NCBI GenBank assembly: GCA_035318985.1
Contig: DATHDP010000002.1
Span: forward strand, 1 to 21,827
Length of the DNA stretch: 21,827 nucleotides
Source of the DNA: VBAS01 sp035318985
GTDB taxonomy: Bacteria; Bacteroidota; Bacteroidia; Chitinophagales; Chitinophagaceae
Direction: 5' to 3'
Shown: one piece after another, positions 7,858 to 14,620 of the stretch
How positions within the stretch are numbered: position 1 is the stretch's first letter
How the letters are laid out: the number at the start of each line of letters is the position of its first letter
The notes under the pieces: generated by a model
Seen by the model: only the letters and a program-made list of their open reading frames with translations
The model's database searches: none
What the model was told of the DNA's origin: nothing
Made by a program: the position numbers and the translations under genes

Positions 7858-8691
7858 ATGTCAAAAACTAAGAAACCAGCAAAAGCAACGGTAAAAAAAA
7901 GATCGGCAGCGAAGAAAAAAGAAAAACCAGTGATACTTATCACCAATGATGACGGAGTATCTGCACCGGGTATCAAAAACCTGGTGGAAGCCGTAAAGGA
8001 TCTTGGAAAAATAATTGTAGTGGCCCCTGATAAACCCCAATCCGGAATGGGCCATGCGATCACGATCGGATCGCCGTTACGGTTAACCCCTGTAAATTTT
8101 TTTGAAGGCATAGAAGCTTATCAATGTACGGGCACCCCTGTTGATTGTGTGAAACTGGCCGTTGATAAAGTGCTTCATCGCAAACCTGATCTTTGTTTAA
8201 GTGGTATAAATCACGGCGCCAATCATAGCATCAATGTTATTTATTCAGGTACGATGTCTGCGGCTGTGGAAGCGGCCATCGAAAGCATTCCTTCTGTTGG
8301 CTTTTCATTACTTGATTATAGCATCGAAGCCGATTTTGAACCAGCAAGAAAATATGCCCGCATCATTGTTGAGAAATTGCTTGAAGCCCCACAGGACAAG
8401 CACATGATCCTGAATGTAAATATCCCGATCGCAAAGATCGAAGAGATAAAAGGAATAATGATCTGTCGGCAGGCATATGCAAAATATGAAGAGGATTTTA
8501 TTGAGAGACATGATCCCCATGGACGTAAATATTTCTGGCTTACCGGTGAGTTTGTAAATTTTGATAAGGGAAAGGACACCGATGTATGGGCGTTGGCAAA
8601 TAACTATATAAGCGTAGTTCCCGTACAATTTGATATGACCAATTACGTTCTTAAATCTAAATTTGAAAAAACGTGGCAACATTTATCCTAA
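7858..8691 (+). CDS. surE: 5'/3'-nucleotidase SurE
   Basis: The 277-residue product is a metal-dependent phosphatase that removes phosphate from nucleoside 5'- or 3'-monophosphates. Family signatures are clear: ITNDDGVSAPG (NDDG at 30-33), PQSGMGHAIT, GTPVDCVKLAV, LSGINHGAN and YSGTMSAAVEA. Compared with ordinary SurE proteins of about 250 residues it has an extra N-terminal stretch of roughly 22 residues that is almost all Lys, Arg, Ala and Ser. No other in-frame ATG lies between 7858 and the NDDG motif, so the basic tail is probably real. The 3' end overlaps the next gene by 19 bp, and lpxB follows, suggesting one transcript for all three. Confidence 0.95.
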   Translation: MSKTKKPAKATVKKRSAAKKKEKPVILITNDDGVSAPGIKNLVEAVKDLGKIIVVAPDKPQSGMGHAITIGSPLRLTPVNFFEGIEAYQCTGTPVDCVKLAVDKVLHRKPDLCLSGINHGANHSINVIYSGTMSAAVEAAIESIPSVGFSLLDYSIEADFEPARKYARIIVEKLLEAPQDKHMILNVNIPIAKIEEIKGIMICRQAYAKYEEDFIERHDPHGRKYFWLTGEFVNFDKGKDTDVWALANNYISVVPVQFDMTNYVLKSKFEKTWQHLS

Positions 8692-8978
8692 AAAGAGATA
8701 ACCTTAAGCTTGGATTAGTTCTTGGACTCGTGGGACCTGTTCTTGGCCTTATCGTTGTCTATTTCTTTAAATTTTCTTCATTCAGCTTCTTCGATTTTCT
8801 TGATTATTTTTTTAATACCAGGGGATTGATCACTTCTATCGGGGCTCTTTGCCTTTTAGCCAATGCTGTTTTGTTTACTATATATATAAATACACACCGC
8901 GACAGTACGGCTAAAGGGATCTTTGTCACTACTCTTCTATATGGTATAGCGATTCTGATCATCAAAGTTTTTATTTAG
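8673..8978 (+). CDS. Small three-helix membrane protein of unknown function
   Basis: The 101-residue product has three hydrophobic segments, about residues 14-33 (LGLVLGLVGPVLGLIVVYFF), 49-70 and 84-100, so it is probably an inner-membrane protein. I do not recognise a named family. It begins with GTG at 8673 inside the last codons of surE in another frame (19-bp overlap); no ATG is available in this frame. The overlap and shared strand point to translational coupling with surE. It lies between surE and the lipid A gene lpxB, so an envelope role is possible but unproven. Confidence 0.75.
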   Translation: MATFILKRDNLKLGLVLGLVGPVLGLIVVYFFKFSSFSFFDFLDYFFNTRGLITSIGALCLLANAVLFTIYINTHRDSTAKGIFVTTLLYGIAILIIKVFI

Positions 8979-8983
8979 GTTAC

Positions 8984-9037
8984 AAGCTTTAATGCTACTA
9001 TGAAGCTCTTGTTGCGTCGTCCCGATAGGTATCGGGA
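8984..9037. repeat. Dispersed repeat with TCCCGATA palindrome between the membrane-protein gene and lpxB
   Basis: Positions 8984-9020 (AGCTTTAATGCTACTAT followed by TTGTTGCGTCG) are about 80% identical to the reverse complement of 17084-17120. The perfect hairpin TCCCGATA-GG-TATCGGGA follows at 9020-9037. The same hairpin class appears in the tRNA-like array at 17790-18560. This is non-coding and probably a chromosomal small-repeat family. Confidence 0.6.
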
Positions 9038-9092
9038 TGCTTTCTTATCGCTATTCGGCAAATGCTTATTTTGCAAACCATTATTAATTTCC

Positions 9093-9120
9093 AAAACTCC
9101 CCTTTAGGGGCTGGGGGTTT
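9093..9120 (+). promoter_or_regulatory. G-rich hairpin repeat that carries the lpxB ribosome-binding region
   Basis: CCCC-TTTA-GGGG (9099-9110) is a perfect 4-bp hairpin, nested in a wider pairing of AAACTCCCC with GGGGGTTT (9111-9120). The last GGGGG ends 3 nt before the ATG of lpxB. The repeat therefore overlaps the position where a Shine-Dalgarno sequence would lie and could hide it in a stem. Confidence 0.4.
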
Positions 9121-10233
9121 ATGAAGTACTATATCATAGCAGGTGAGGCATCAGGTGATTTGCATGGCAGCAATCTTATCAAAGAGCTAAAAAAGCTTGA
9201 TGCTTCAGCAACTATACGTTGCTGGGGTGGTGATAAAATGCAGCAGGCCGGAGGTGACCTGGTAAAACATTACCGTGATCTTGCCTTCATGGGTTTTTGG
9301 GAAGTGATAAAAAATATTTTTACCATTCTTCGCAATCTGAAGTTTTGTAAAAAAGATATTGAGCAATTTCAACCCGATACCCTGATCCTTATTGACTATC
9401 CTGGCTTCAATCTTCGCATTGCAAAATGGGCAAAACAAAAAGGGCTTCGCATCATCTACTATATTTCACCCCAAGTATGGGCATGGAAAGAGAACCGGGT
9501 GAAGATGATGAAAGAAACAATCGATAAAATGATTGTCATACTTCCTTTTGAAAAAGATTATTTCAAAAACAAATGGAACTGGGAGGTAGAATATGTGGGG
9601 CATCCGCTGGTTGAAGTGATAGAAAGTGAAAAGTCAAAAGTCAAAAGTGAAAAATTAAGTACCAAAGAGATCGTGGCCCTTCTTCCCGGTAGCAGAAAAC
9701 AGGAAATTTTAAAAAAACTTCCTGTAATGCTTGAAGTAAGTAAAGCGTTTCCTTCTTATCAATTTATAGTTGCCAAAGCGCCGGGTGTTGATGATGATTT
9801 TTATTCTTCTTTACTTGATCCATATAATAATGTAAGCGCTGTATCAGGTAAAACGTATGATCTTTTAATGCAGGCAAAAGCCGCATTGGTAACATCCGGC
9901 ACTGCGACGCTTGAAACTGCTTTGTTTGCTGTACCCGAAGTAGTTTGTTACAAAGGTTCATTTCTCTCTTATGAAATTGGAAGACGGTTGGTGAAAGTAA
10001 AATTCATTTCCCTCGTAAATCTTATCATGGATAAATTAGTGGTGAAAGAATTGATACAACATGATATGAATGTAAAAAACCTGGAACACGAATTACATGA
10101 ATTATTGACGGATGAAAAACGACGCACTGAATTGAAAAACGATTATACGGATCTGAAAAATATATTAAGTGAAAAGGGGAACGTCTCTTCAAAAGCTGCA
10201 CAACTCATCCACGATTTTACCTTAAGAAAATAA
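9121..10233 (+). CDS. lpxB: Lipid-A-disaccharide synthase
   Basis: This GT19-family enzyme of 370 residues joins UDP-2,3-diacylglucosamine and lipid X to make the lipid A disaccharide at the cytoplasmic face of the inner membrane. Diagnostic segments: IIAGEASGDLHGSNLI at the N-terminus, CWGGDKMQQAGG, LAFMGFWEV, ILIDYPGFNLRIAKWAK, YYISPQVWAWKENR, VEYVGHPLVE, ALLPGSRKQEI and TSGTATLETALFAVPEVVCYK. The length is normal for Bacteroidota. A short tandem-repeat stretch (9628-9660) encodes a Ser/Lys/Glu linker at about residues 170-184, between the HPLVE and LLPGSR motifs. It is third in a likely surE-led transcript, and its last 12 bp overlap a small convergent gene. Confidence 0.96.
   Translation: MKYYIIAGEASGDLHGSNLIKELKKLDASATIRCWGGDKMQQAGGDLVKHYRDLAFMGFWEVIKNIFTILRNLKFCKKDIEQFQPDTLILIDYPGFNLRIAKWAKQKGLRIIYYISPQVWAWKENRVKMMKETIDKMIVILPFEKDYFKNKWNWEVEYVGHPLVEVIESEKSKVKSEKLSTKEIVALLPGSRKQEILKKLPVMLEVSKAFPSYQFIVAKAPGVDDDFYSSLLDPYNNVSAVSGKTYDLLMQAKAALVTSGTATLETALFAVPEVVCYKGSFLSYEIGRRLVKVKFISLVNLIMDKLVVKELIQHDMNVKNLEHELHELLTDEKRRTELKNDYTDLKNILSEKGNVSSKAAQLIHDFTLRK
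9628..9660 (+). repeat. Short tandem repeat inside lpxB
   Basis: AAAAGTCAAAAGTCAAAAGT and flanking variants (GAAAGTGA, AGTGAAAA) give a 7-bp periodic run within the coding frame, translated as SEKSKVKSEKLS. It is a three-unit microsatellite-like insertion in a surface-linker position, without a frameshift. Confidence 0.6.
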
Positions 10234-10383
10234 TTTTATTGCCAATATGATCAGGCAAAGAATAAAGATCAGTATGCTTGTCCTGTTTATCCAATGCATT
10301 TTTCTAATAAAATCCGTATTGGGCCTGTTAGGATCCGGCTTGCGGATGTAGAGATATTCTGCTATTTGTTTTAAGATCCCCAT
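10222..10383 (-). CDS. Small membrane protein, DUF6728-like
   Basis: From ATG 10383 the product is 53 residues: a polar N-terminal part with YLYIRKPDPNRPN, then HWINRTSILIFILCLIILAIKLF as one membrane helix. The pattern resembles the short Bacteroidota DUF6728 proteins (recollection, not a search). An alternative TTG start at 10413 would add 10 residues, but TAACTTTG, a perfect -7-type box on the minus strand, lies at 10395-10402 inside that extension and favours ATG 10383 with a very short leader. The stop lies within the last codons of the convergent lpxB (12-bp overlap). Confidence 0.6.
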   Translation of the reverse strand: MGILKQIAEYLYIRKPDPNRPNTDFIRKMHWINRTSILIFILCLIILAIKLFS

Positions 10384-10529
10384 ATAATTGAATTCAAAGT
10401 TACGTGGAAACAATAATTGGTCATCTTGCTTATTTGCCTACAGATTTTATCAACAAATTTAGAATTTCATCAAAAAAACAATTATGAATAATAAAGAAGT
10501 TGTAACTTTTTCGTCCAAAAATTTATTTT

Positions 10530-11192
10530 ATGAAACGAATAACCTTAACCATCTGCGCAACAGCATTTCTATTAGCTTCCTGCAGCGACGATAAAAAGCC
10601 TGATGAAGCTATGAACGCTAATGCAACAACTTCAGCTACTACTGACTCAAAAACCAAAGAAGAAACCTGGGTCCCTGTTGACTCGGCTACTATGATGAAA
10701 AACTATATGGAATATGCTACACCAGGCGAGCCACATAAAATGCTTGCTAAATCGAACGGTACATGGAACGGTGAAGTAACTATGTGGATGGCTCCTGATG
10801 CAGCACCTTCTACCAGCAAAGCTACCATGGTAAATAAAATGGTTATGGATGGCCGTTACCAGGTTTCAGAAACTAAAGGAAATATGATGGGAATGCCATT
10901 TAATGGCATGAGCACAACTGGATATGATAATAGTAAAAAAGTATTTATGAGTACATGGATCGATAACTTCGGAACAGGGATCATGAAAATGGAAGGACCA
11001 TGGAATGAGGCTACTAAATCCACAACGTTGACCGGCAAAATGATCGATCCTTCTACCGGAAGAGAATGTGACTTTAAAGAAATCTATACGATAATAGACG
11101 ATAACAATCAGAAGATGGAAATGTATGGGCCTGATCCAAAAACGGGAAAACAATTTAAAACAATGGAAATTAAGCTTACCCGAAAAAAATAA
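10530..11192 (+). CDS. DUF1579-family lipoprotein
   Basis: The 220-residue product has a lipoprotein signal peptide: MKRITLTICATAFLLASCSD, with lipobox LASC and acylated Cys18. After a Thr/Ala/Lys linker comes a DUF1579 domain (MLAKSNGTWNGEVTMW, MVMDGRYQVSETKGNMMGMPFNG, TGYDNSKKVFMSTWIDNFGTG). The family has a lipocalin-like beta fold and no established reaction. The +2 residue after Cys is Ser followed by Asp-Asp, and Bacteroidota often use acidic runs after the Cys for surface export; this is a hint only. It is a single-gene unit: 147 bp separate it from the small gene upstream, and a terminator follows. Confidence 0.87.
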   Translation: MKRITLTICATAFLLASCSDDKKPDEAMNANATTSATTDSKTKEETWVPVDSATMMKNYMEYATPGEPHKMLAKSNGTWNGEVTMWMAPDAAPSTSKATMVNKMVMDGRYQVSETKGNMMGMPFNGMSTTGYDNSKKVFMSTWIDNFGTGIMKMEGPWNEATKSTTLTGKMIDPSTGRECDFKEIYTIIDDNNQKMEMYGPDPKTGKQFKTMEIKLTRKK

Positions 11193-11210
11193 TTGCGCAG
11201 AGATAATATT

Positions 11211-11243
11211 AAAAATCCTGAACAATGTTCAGGGTTTTTATTT
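11211..11243. terminator. Bidirectional intrinsic terminator
   Basis: CCTGAAC (11217-11223), loop AAT, GTTCAGG (11227-11233), flanked by an A-run on the left (AAAAAT) and GTTTTTATTTT on the right. It can terminate the DUF1579 lipoprotein gene on the plus strand and the sulfurtransferase gene ending at 11258 on the minus strand. Confidence 0.85.
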
Positions 11244-11257
11244 TATACTAAAATAAA

Positions 11258-12133
11258 TTACTCCTTCTTTGTTTTTTCCATTGGCAATTCTGGTATTCTA
11301 CTCCACTCCTGCATTGAACCGTCGTACACTTTTACATTATAACCGAGTGAACGACCCGTAAGATAAATAACACTGGCAGTTTGACCGATAAAGCAATAGG
11401 TGACAACTTCTTTGTTCTTATCTGGCAATACAGCCTGGAAGTTTTTTTGTAATACTTCGGCAGGCTTAATATTATTTACTGAATCTATCATATCCGTATA
11501 AGCAAGATTTAATGCACCGGTGATATGACCATCACGGGGATTGCCTGTTGGATCGCCATCATAAAATCTTTTCATTCTTGCATCCACTACTTCAGCTGAT
11601 TTGTTTTTTAATGAATTCAATACATAATCTTTATCGACTAACAATGGAGCAGAGGATGTTGCTATAAAATTTCCTTTTTTAACAACCGGCAATTCTTTAG
11701 TTACAGGAAAGCCAGCTTTTTTCCATGCCGCCAGTCCACCATTTAAATAAAAAACCCTGTCTCTTAATCCAAGATTTTCAAGTGTAATAAACATTCTGGC
11801 AGTAATACTTACATCACCAAATGCATGGCATAAAACTATTTTGGAATTTTTATTTATACCAAGACCCTGCAAAACTTTAGTTGCCGCTTTTGGATCAGGT
11901 GGATTGTAAGTTCCTTCGGGTGAATTTGCTGTTAACCAATCTGGCCAGAGATATCTTCCCCCTTTTATATGTTCGTTATCATAATCAAGTTTTAAAAAAC
12001 TTGGTTGAATAATAATAAGATCCGGATCATTCATATTATCATTCAGCCATTGTGGAGAAACAATAACATTCTGGGCTTTTGTTGTAAGTGTGATCACAAT
12101 CAATACAAGTACAACAAGAATATTCTTTTTCAT
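11258..12133 (-). CDS. Exported tandem-rhodanese sulfurtransferase
   Basis: ATG 12133 is chosen because it opens a clean signal peptide (MKKNILVVLVLIVITLTTKAQ); an in-frame start 48 bp further upstream would bury it. The mature protein has two rhodanese domains. The first (about residues 25-145) has LCHAFGDVS where the loop would be. The second (about 165-285) carries the catalytic loop CFIGQTAS with Cys247. The layout matches thiosulfate or 3-mercaptopyruvate sulfurtransferases, which transfer sulfane sulfur to acceptors such as cyanide or thiols. Signature stretches are YDNEHIKGGRYL and PRDGHITGALNL. The predicted location is the periplasm. A second exported rhodanese-type protein lies about 2 kb away (14055-14606). 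Confidence 0.9.
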   Translation of the reverse strand: MKKNILVVLVLIVITLTTKAQNVIVSPQWLNDNMNDPDLIIIQPSFLKLDYDNEHIKGGRYLWPDWLTANSPEGTYNPPDPKAATKVLQGLGINKNSKIVLCHAFGDVSITARMFITLENLGLRDRVFYLNGGLAAWKKAGFPVTKELPVVKKGNFIATSSAPLLVDKDYVLNSLKNKSAEVVDARMKRFYDGDPTGNPRDGHITGALNLAYTDMIDSVNNIKPAEVLQKNFQAVLPDKNKEVVTYCFIGQTASVIYLTGRSLGYNVKVYDGSMQEWSRIPELPMEKTKKE

Positions 12134-12227
12134 AATTATTTTATTGAATGAAAAACAATTTTTAGAAAGGTAGTGTAACACTCTTCGTAAAGGAAAGCCA
12201 TTTATGACAGACGGTGATATGATACTT

Positions 12228-12752
12228 TCAAAAGGCCAGTATCCGGAAAAACTCGGGCCATGGACCCATCTCTTCTTTGTATTGCTTAGCCATTACTCTT
12301 GTTATTTGTGCAATGTGAGTAAGATCATGCACCACCCATGTAGCCAATAAATTTCTCAATGTTACTTCGCCAAGCTTAGGATGCATCCCTTTTTTATCGA
12401 GATCGGTCTCCGTTAATTTCAATGATCTGAACCATATTACATTTTCTGTTCTCACTTTTTCAAATTCTTCAAGCAATTGCTCTAATGTTTTGCCTTTGCT
12501 TTCTTCATATTGGGCAAAGCGATCCCATGGAACAAATGGTTTTGACAAACCAAATTCTAAAATAATTTTTGCTCTTGCTGTCCAATCCGTTTTTTCTCCG
12601 TGAATCAAATGCCCGATCACATCATAAGGAGAAAACGTATCGGGTCCTTCATTATTCATTACCCAGCCATCATCAAGCCCACTCAGCAATGTTTTGAGAA
12701 CCGATGGAGTTCTTTCGAGAATCTGATACGATCTTTCAAGAGTGTACTTCAT
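12228..12752 (-). CDS. DinB-family protein (putative metal-dependent four-helix protein)
   Basis: The protein has 174 residues, mostly helical. The DinB-type metal-binding histidines are visible as GHLIHGE (H48) and VVHDLTHIAQ (H142, H146). DinB/YfiT-like proteins are four-helix bundles binding Zn or Ni; several are thiol transferases, but the substrate here is unknown. The ATG overlaps the TGA of the upstream tfoX-like gene by 4 bp (12749-12752), so the two are almost certainly co-translated. The name reflects the fold family only, not DNA polymerase IV. Confidence 0.88.
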   Translation of the reverse strand: MKYTLERSYQILERTPSVLKTLLSGLDDGWVMNNEGPDTFSPYDVIGHLIHGEKTDWTARAKIILEFGLSKPFVPWDRFAQYEESKGKTLEQLLEEFEKVRTENVIWFRSLKLTETDLDKKGMHPKLGEVTLRNLLATWVVHDLTHIAQITRVMAKQYKEEMGPWPEFFRILAF

Positions 12753-13129
12753 TTCTTTTTGTTTACCGTTTGCCCGACTGTCCGACGGGCAGGCTTTTTA
12801 CTCGCTTTTGCGATCTTATTATATTCTAATGCAAGCTTTACCCAATATTCCAGTTTCTTTTTTGTGGTTAATACATCTGCATCTACAAAAACAAATCCTT
12901 TCATCACTCTGCCTGTAAAATCCATAGGCTTGCATCCCTCTTTCTCCATCACTTCCTCATATTTTGCAGGATCAAGTCTTACCATCAATCTTTCTTTTTC
13001 TACACCAACGCACATTTTATCATTTACCATAAAACATAAACCTCCGAACATTGCTTTCTCTTCCACATTTTTATGTGTTTGAGCAATAAGCTCTCTTGTC
13101 ATGTCGGCCAGTTTTTCATTGTAAGCCAT
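12749..13129 (-). CDS. TfoX/Sxy N-terminal domain protein
   Basis: The 126-residue protein has the TfoX N-terminal fold: KAMFGGLCFMVNDKMCVGV, RLMVRLDPAKYEE, GRVMKGFVFVDAD, LEYWVKLALEYN. It lacks the second TfoX domain of gamma-proteobacterial competence regulators, so a competence role is not implied. The last ~15 residues (KKPARRTVGQTVNKKK) are basic and encoded over a GC-rich inverted repeat (12772-12797) that looks like an inserted repeat captured as a C-terminal tail. It is the first gene of a two-gene unit with the DinB-like gene. Confidence 0.87.
   Translation of the reverse strand: MAYNEKLADMTRELIAQTHKNVEEKAMFGGLCFMVNDKMCVGVEKERLMVRLDPAKYEEVMEKEGCKPMDFTGRVMKGFVFVDADVLTTKKKLEYWVKLALEYNKIAKASKKPARRTVGQTVNKKK
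12772..12797 (-). repeat. GC-rich inverted repeat forming the TfoX C-terminal codons
   Basis: GCCCGACTGTCCGACGGGC (12772-12790) has the arms GCCCG and CGGGC plus internal GAC/GTC pairing, and continues into AGGCTTTTT. The GC content is far above that of its neighbours. It supplies the tail residues PARRTVGQT. Confidence 0.5.
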
Positions 13130-13139
13130 AATTATATTT

Positions 13140-13168
13140 TCTCACAGATTTCACGGATTTACACAGAA
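13140..13168. repeat. CACAGATT-type repeat, left border of the GxxExxY locus
   Basis: TCTCACAGATTTCACGGATT followed by TACACAGAA. The same vocabulary (CTCACAGATTACACAG and GATTTTCACGG on one or other strand) recurs at 13569-13630, on the far side of the GxxExxY gene, so the gene is bracketed by related repeats. Confidence 0.7.
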
Positions 13169-13179
13169 TACTCTTTATA

Positions 13180-13556
13180 TCAATTAATAATTCTTATCAG
13201 GCTTTCTTTATCCTTTAAACTACTTACATTGAAATTGACAAGGAATCCAAGTTTCTTGCCTGACAATCTCAGATACGTAAGCACCTGCTTCATATGAACA
13301 TCATGTAAAGTTTCAATCGATTTTACTTCTATTATTACTGAATCTTCAACAATTATATCAATGCGAAAACCCAATTCAAGTAAGACCCATTATAATTGAC
13401 CGGCAGGCCTACTTGTGAAATAACTTTTAAGCCCAGTTGCATAAACTCATACACCAATGCAGCTTCATAAACACTTTCGAGTAATCCGGGTCCTAATGTT
13501 TTATGCACTTTGAAAAATGCTCCTCTTATCTTATATGTTAAATCATTTATATCCAT
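13180..13556 (-). pseudogene. GxxExxY protein gene, single-base frameshift
   Basis: The N-terminal part from ATG 13556 reads MDINDLTYKIRGAFFKVHKT then LGPGLLESVYEAALVYEF, containing the G-x-x-E-x-x-Y signature (GLLESVY), and runs out of frame after NYNGSYL near 13380. The remainder continues in another frame from about 13374 (LGFRIDIIVEDSVIIEVKSIE through KLGFLVNFNV) to the stop at 13180. Restoring one base in TTGAATTGGG joins the two parts as SYL-E-LGFRID, which matches the family. All other positions are intact, so the mutation is recent or a sequencing error. The function of the family is unknown; the C-terminal half resembles a PD-(D/E)XK nuclease core (D-EVK-type motif). Confidence 0.85.
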
Positions 13557-13568
13557 TGAAAAAAACAT

Positions 13569-13630
13569 CTCACAGATTACACAGAAAGACACAAATTTTA
13601 TTTTCCGTGAAAATCCGTGTAATCTGTGAG
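13569..13630. repeat. Inverted repeat, right border of the GxxExxY locus
   Basis: CTCACAGATTACAC (13569-13582) and GTGTAATCTGTGAG (13617-13630) are perfect 14-bp arms around a 34-nt AT-rich centre containing ACAGAAAGACAC and GTGAAAATCC. The element lies between the GxxExxY start (13556) and the VOC gene stop (13639). Confidence 0.8.
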
Positions 13631-13638
13631 ACACATTT

Positions 13639-14031
13639 TTATAAATATTGCGTTGGAACAGAATGCAATCCAATACGATTTCCTTCCGTATCTATTATCA
13701 CCGCCATAAAACCATAATCAGGACTGATCTCCGTTTTTGGAACCATGATCTTTCCACCGGCTGCTTCAACTTTATCTAATACATTTTGCACATCAGGATT
13801 CCCATTCAGGTAGATCAGCGGACCATCAGTGGCAGATGGTTTATGAAAACCATTTGTAAAAACCAATGCGCCTCCTACTCCTGTCATCATATCGTCTAAT
13901 GGAAACATTCTCATTTTTATATTATCGAGATCAAGCAAACTTAGTTTTACTCCAAAAATTGTTTCATAAAATTTTGTTGCCCTGTCAAGATCCGTAGTTC
14001 CGATCTCGAACCAGCTAATTGCATTGTTCAT
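13639..14031 (-). CDS. VOC-superfamily protein (glyoxalase/bleomycin-resistance fold)
   Basis: The 130-residue protein is made of two beta-alpha-beta-beta-beta modules. The first contains ISWFEIGTTDLDRATKFYETIFG, the second GGKIMVPKTEISPDYGFMAVIIDTEGNRIGLHS. The E-I-G near the start and the E-G-N-x-I-G-L-H near the end are usual metal-ligand positions in this superfamily. The substrate cannot be told from the sequence. It starts 23 bp after the rhodanese gene stop on the same strand, so it is probably the third gene of a DUF2911-rhodanese-VOC unit. Confidence 0.88.
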   Translation of the reverse strand: MNNAISWFEIGTTDLDRATKFYETIFGVKLSLLDLDNIKMRMFPLDDMMTGVGGALVFTNGFHKPSATDGPLIYLNGNPDVQNVLDKVEAAGGKIMVPKTEISPDYGFMAVIIDTEGNRIGLHSVPTQYL

Positions 14032-14054
14032 TTCTATTTATTTAGTGTTTTAAA

Positions 14055-14606
14055 TTATTGTTGCTGATACAATCTTTCATTGCAATCATTTTTCTTCACC
14101 TGGTCTTTCCAAACACTCATGCCACCCAGCATGTTGGTCACATTCTTAAATCCATTTTGCGTAAGTATATAACTGGCTCTAGGGCTACGATGACTATGTG
14201 AACAATAAACAATGATCTCTTTGTCCTTATATTTTTCCAGTTCGCCCATCCTTGACTCTAATTCCTGCACCGGAATATTGATAGCATTTTTTATTGCACC
14301 GAATTTATCCGGGGCATTTCCATTAAATTCCGCAGCTGTACGAACATCGAGGAACACAACATTCTTTTCATTCAGCGAACACATTTTACCAGGTTCAATA
14401 TTCTTATGTACAATTGTTGACTTGTCAACAAGCTTCATATTGCAATGACTGCAAGTACCGGGTTTGTCATAGACCGCCGAATCACAACCTGATCCACATG
14501 GAAGACAAGTGTACACAATTGAACTTTCTTTGTTCTTATTGGAAAAAGAATACAGTGAGATAACAAATACTGAAGTGATCAATACAACAATTGATGTTTT
14601 TTTCAT
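14055..14606 (-). CDS. Exported rhodanese with N-terminal Cys-rich heavy-metal-binding-like domain
   Basis: The protein has 183 residues. Residues 1-22 form a signal or anchor segment. Residues 31-62 (YTCLPCGSGCDSAVYDKPGTCSHCNMKLV) resemble the YTCPMHP...PGKCPKCGM-type metal-binding module of efflux proteins, but with extra cysteines. Residues 78-170 are a single rhodanese domain with FLDVRTAAEF, the active-site loop CSHSHRSPRAS (Cys135) and GFKNVTNMLGGMSVWK. Fusing a thiol/metal-binding module to a sulfurtransferase suggests handling of metal or sulfane sulfur in the envelope. It is 14 bp downstream of the DUF2911 gene, so probably co-transcribed. Confidence 0.87.
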   Translation of the reverse strand: MKKTSIVVLITSVFVISLYSFSNKNKESSIVYTCLPCGSGCDSAVYDKPGTCSHCNMKLVDKSTIVHKNIEPGKMCSLNEKNVVFLDVRTAAEFNGNAPDKFGAIKNAINIPVQELESRMGELEKYKDKEIIVYCSHSHRSPRASYILTQNGFKNVTNMLGGMSVWKDQVKKNDCNERLYQQQ

Positions 14607-14620
14607 TTTAAAATGATTTA

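Noticed and set aside
12600..13082. 160-codon plus-strand frame
   Set aside because: It lies antisense to the DinB-like and TfoX-like genes, both of which have clear family motifs.
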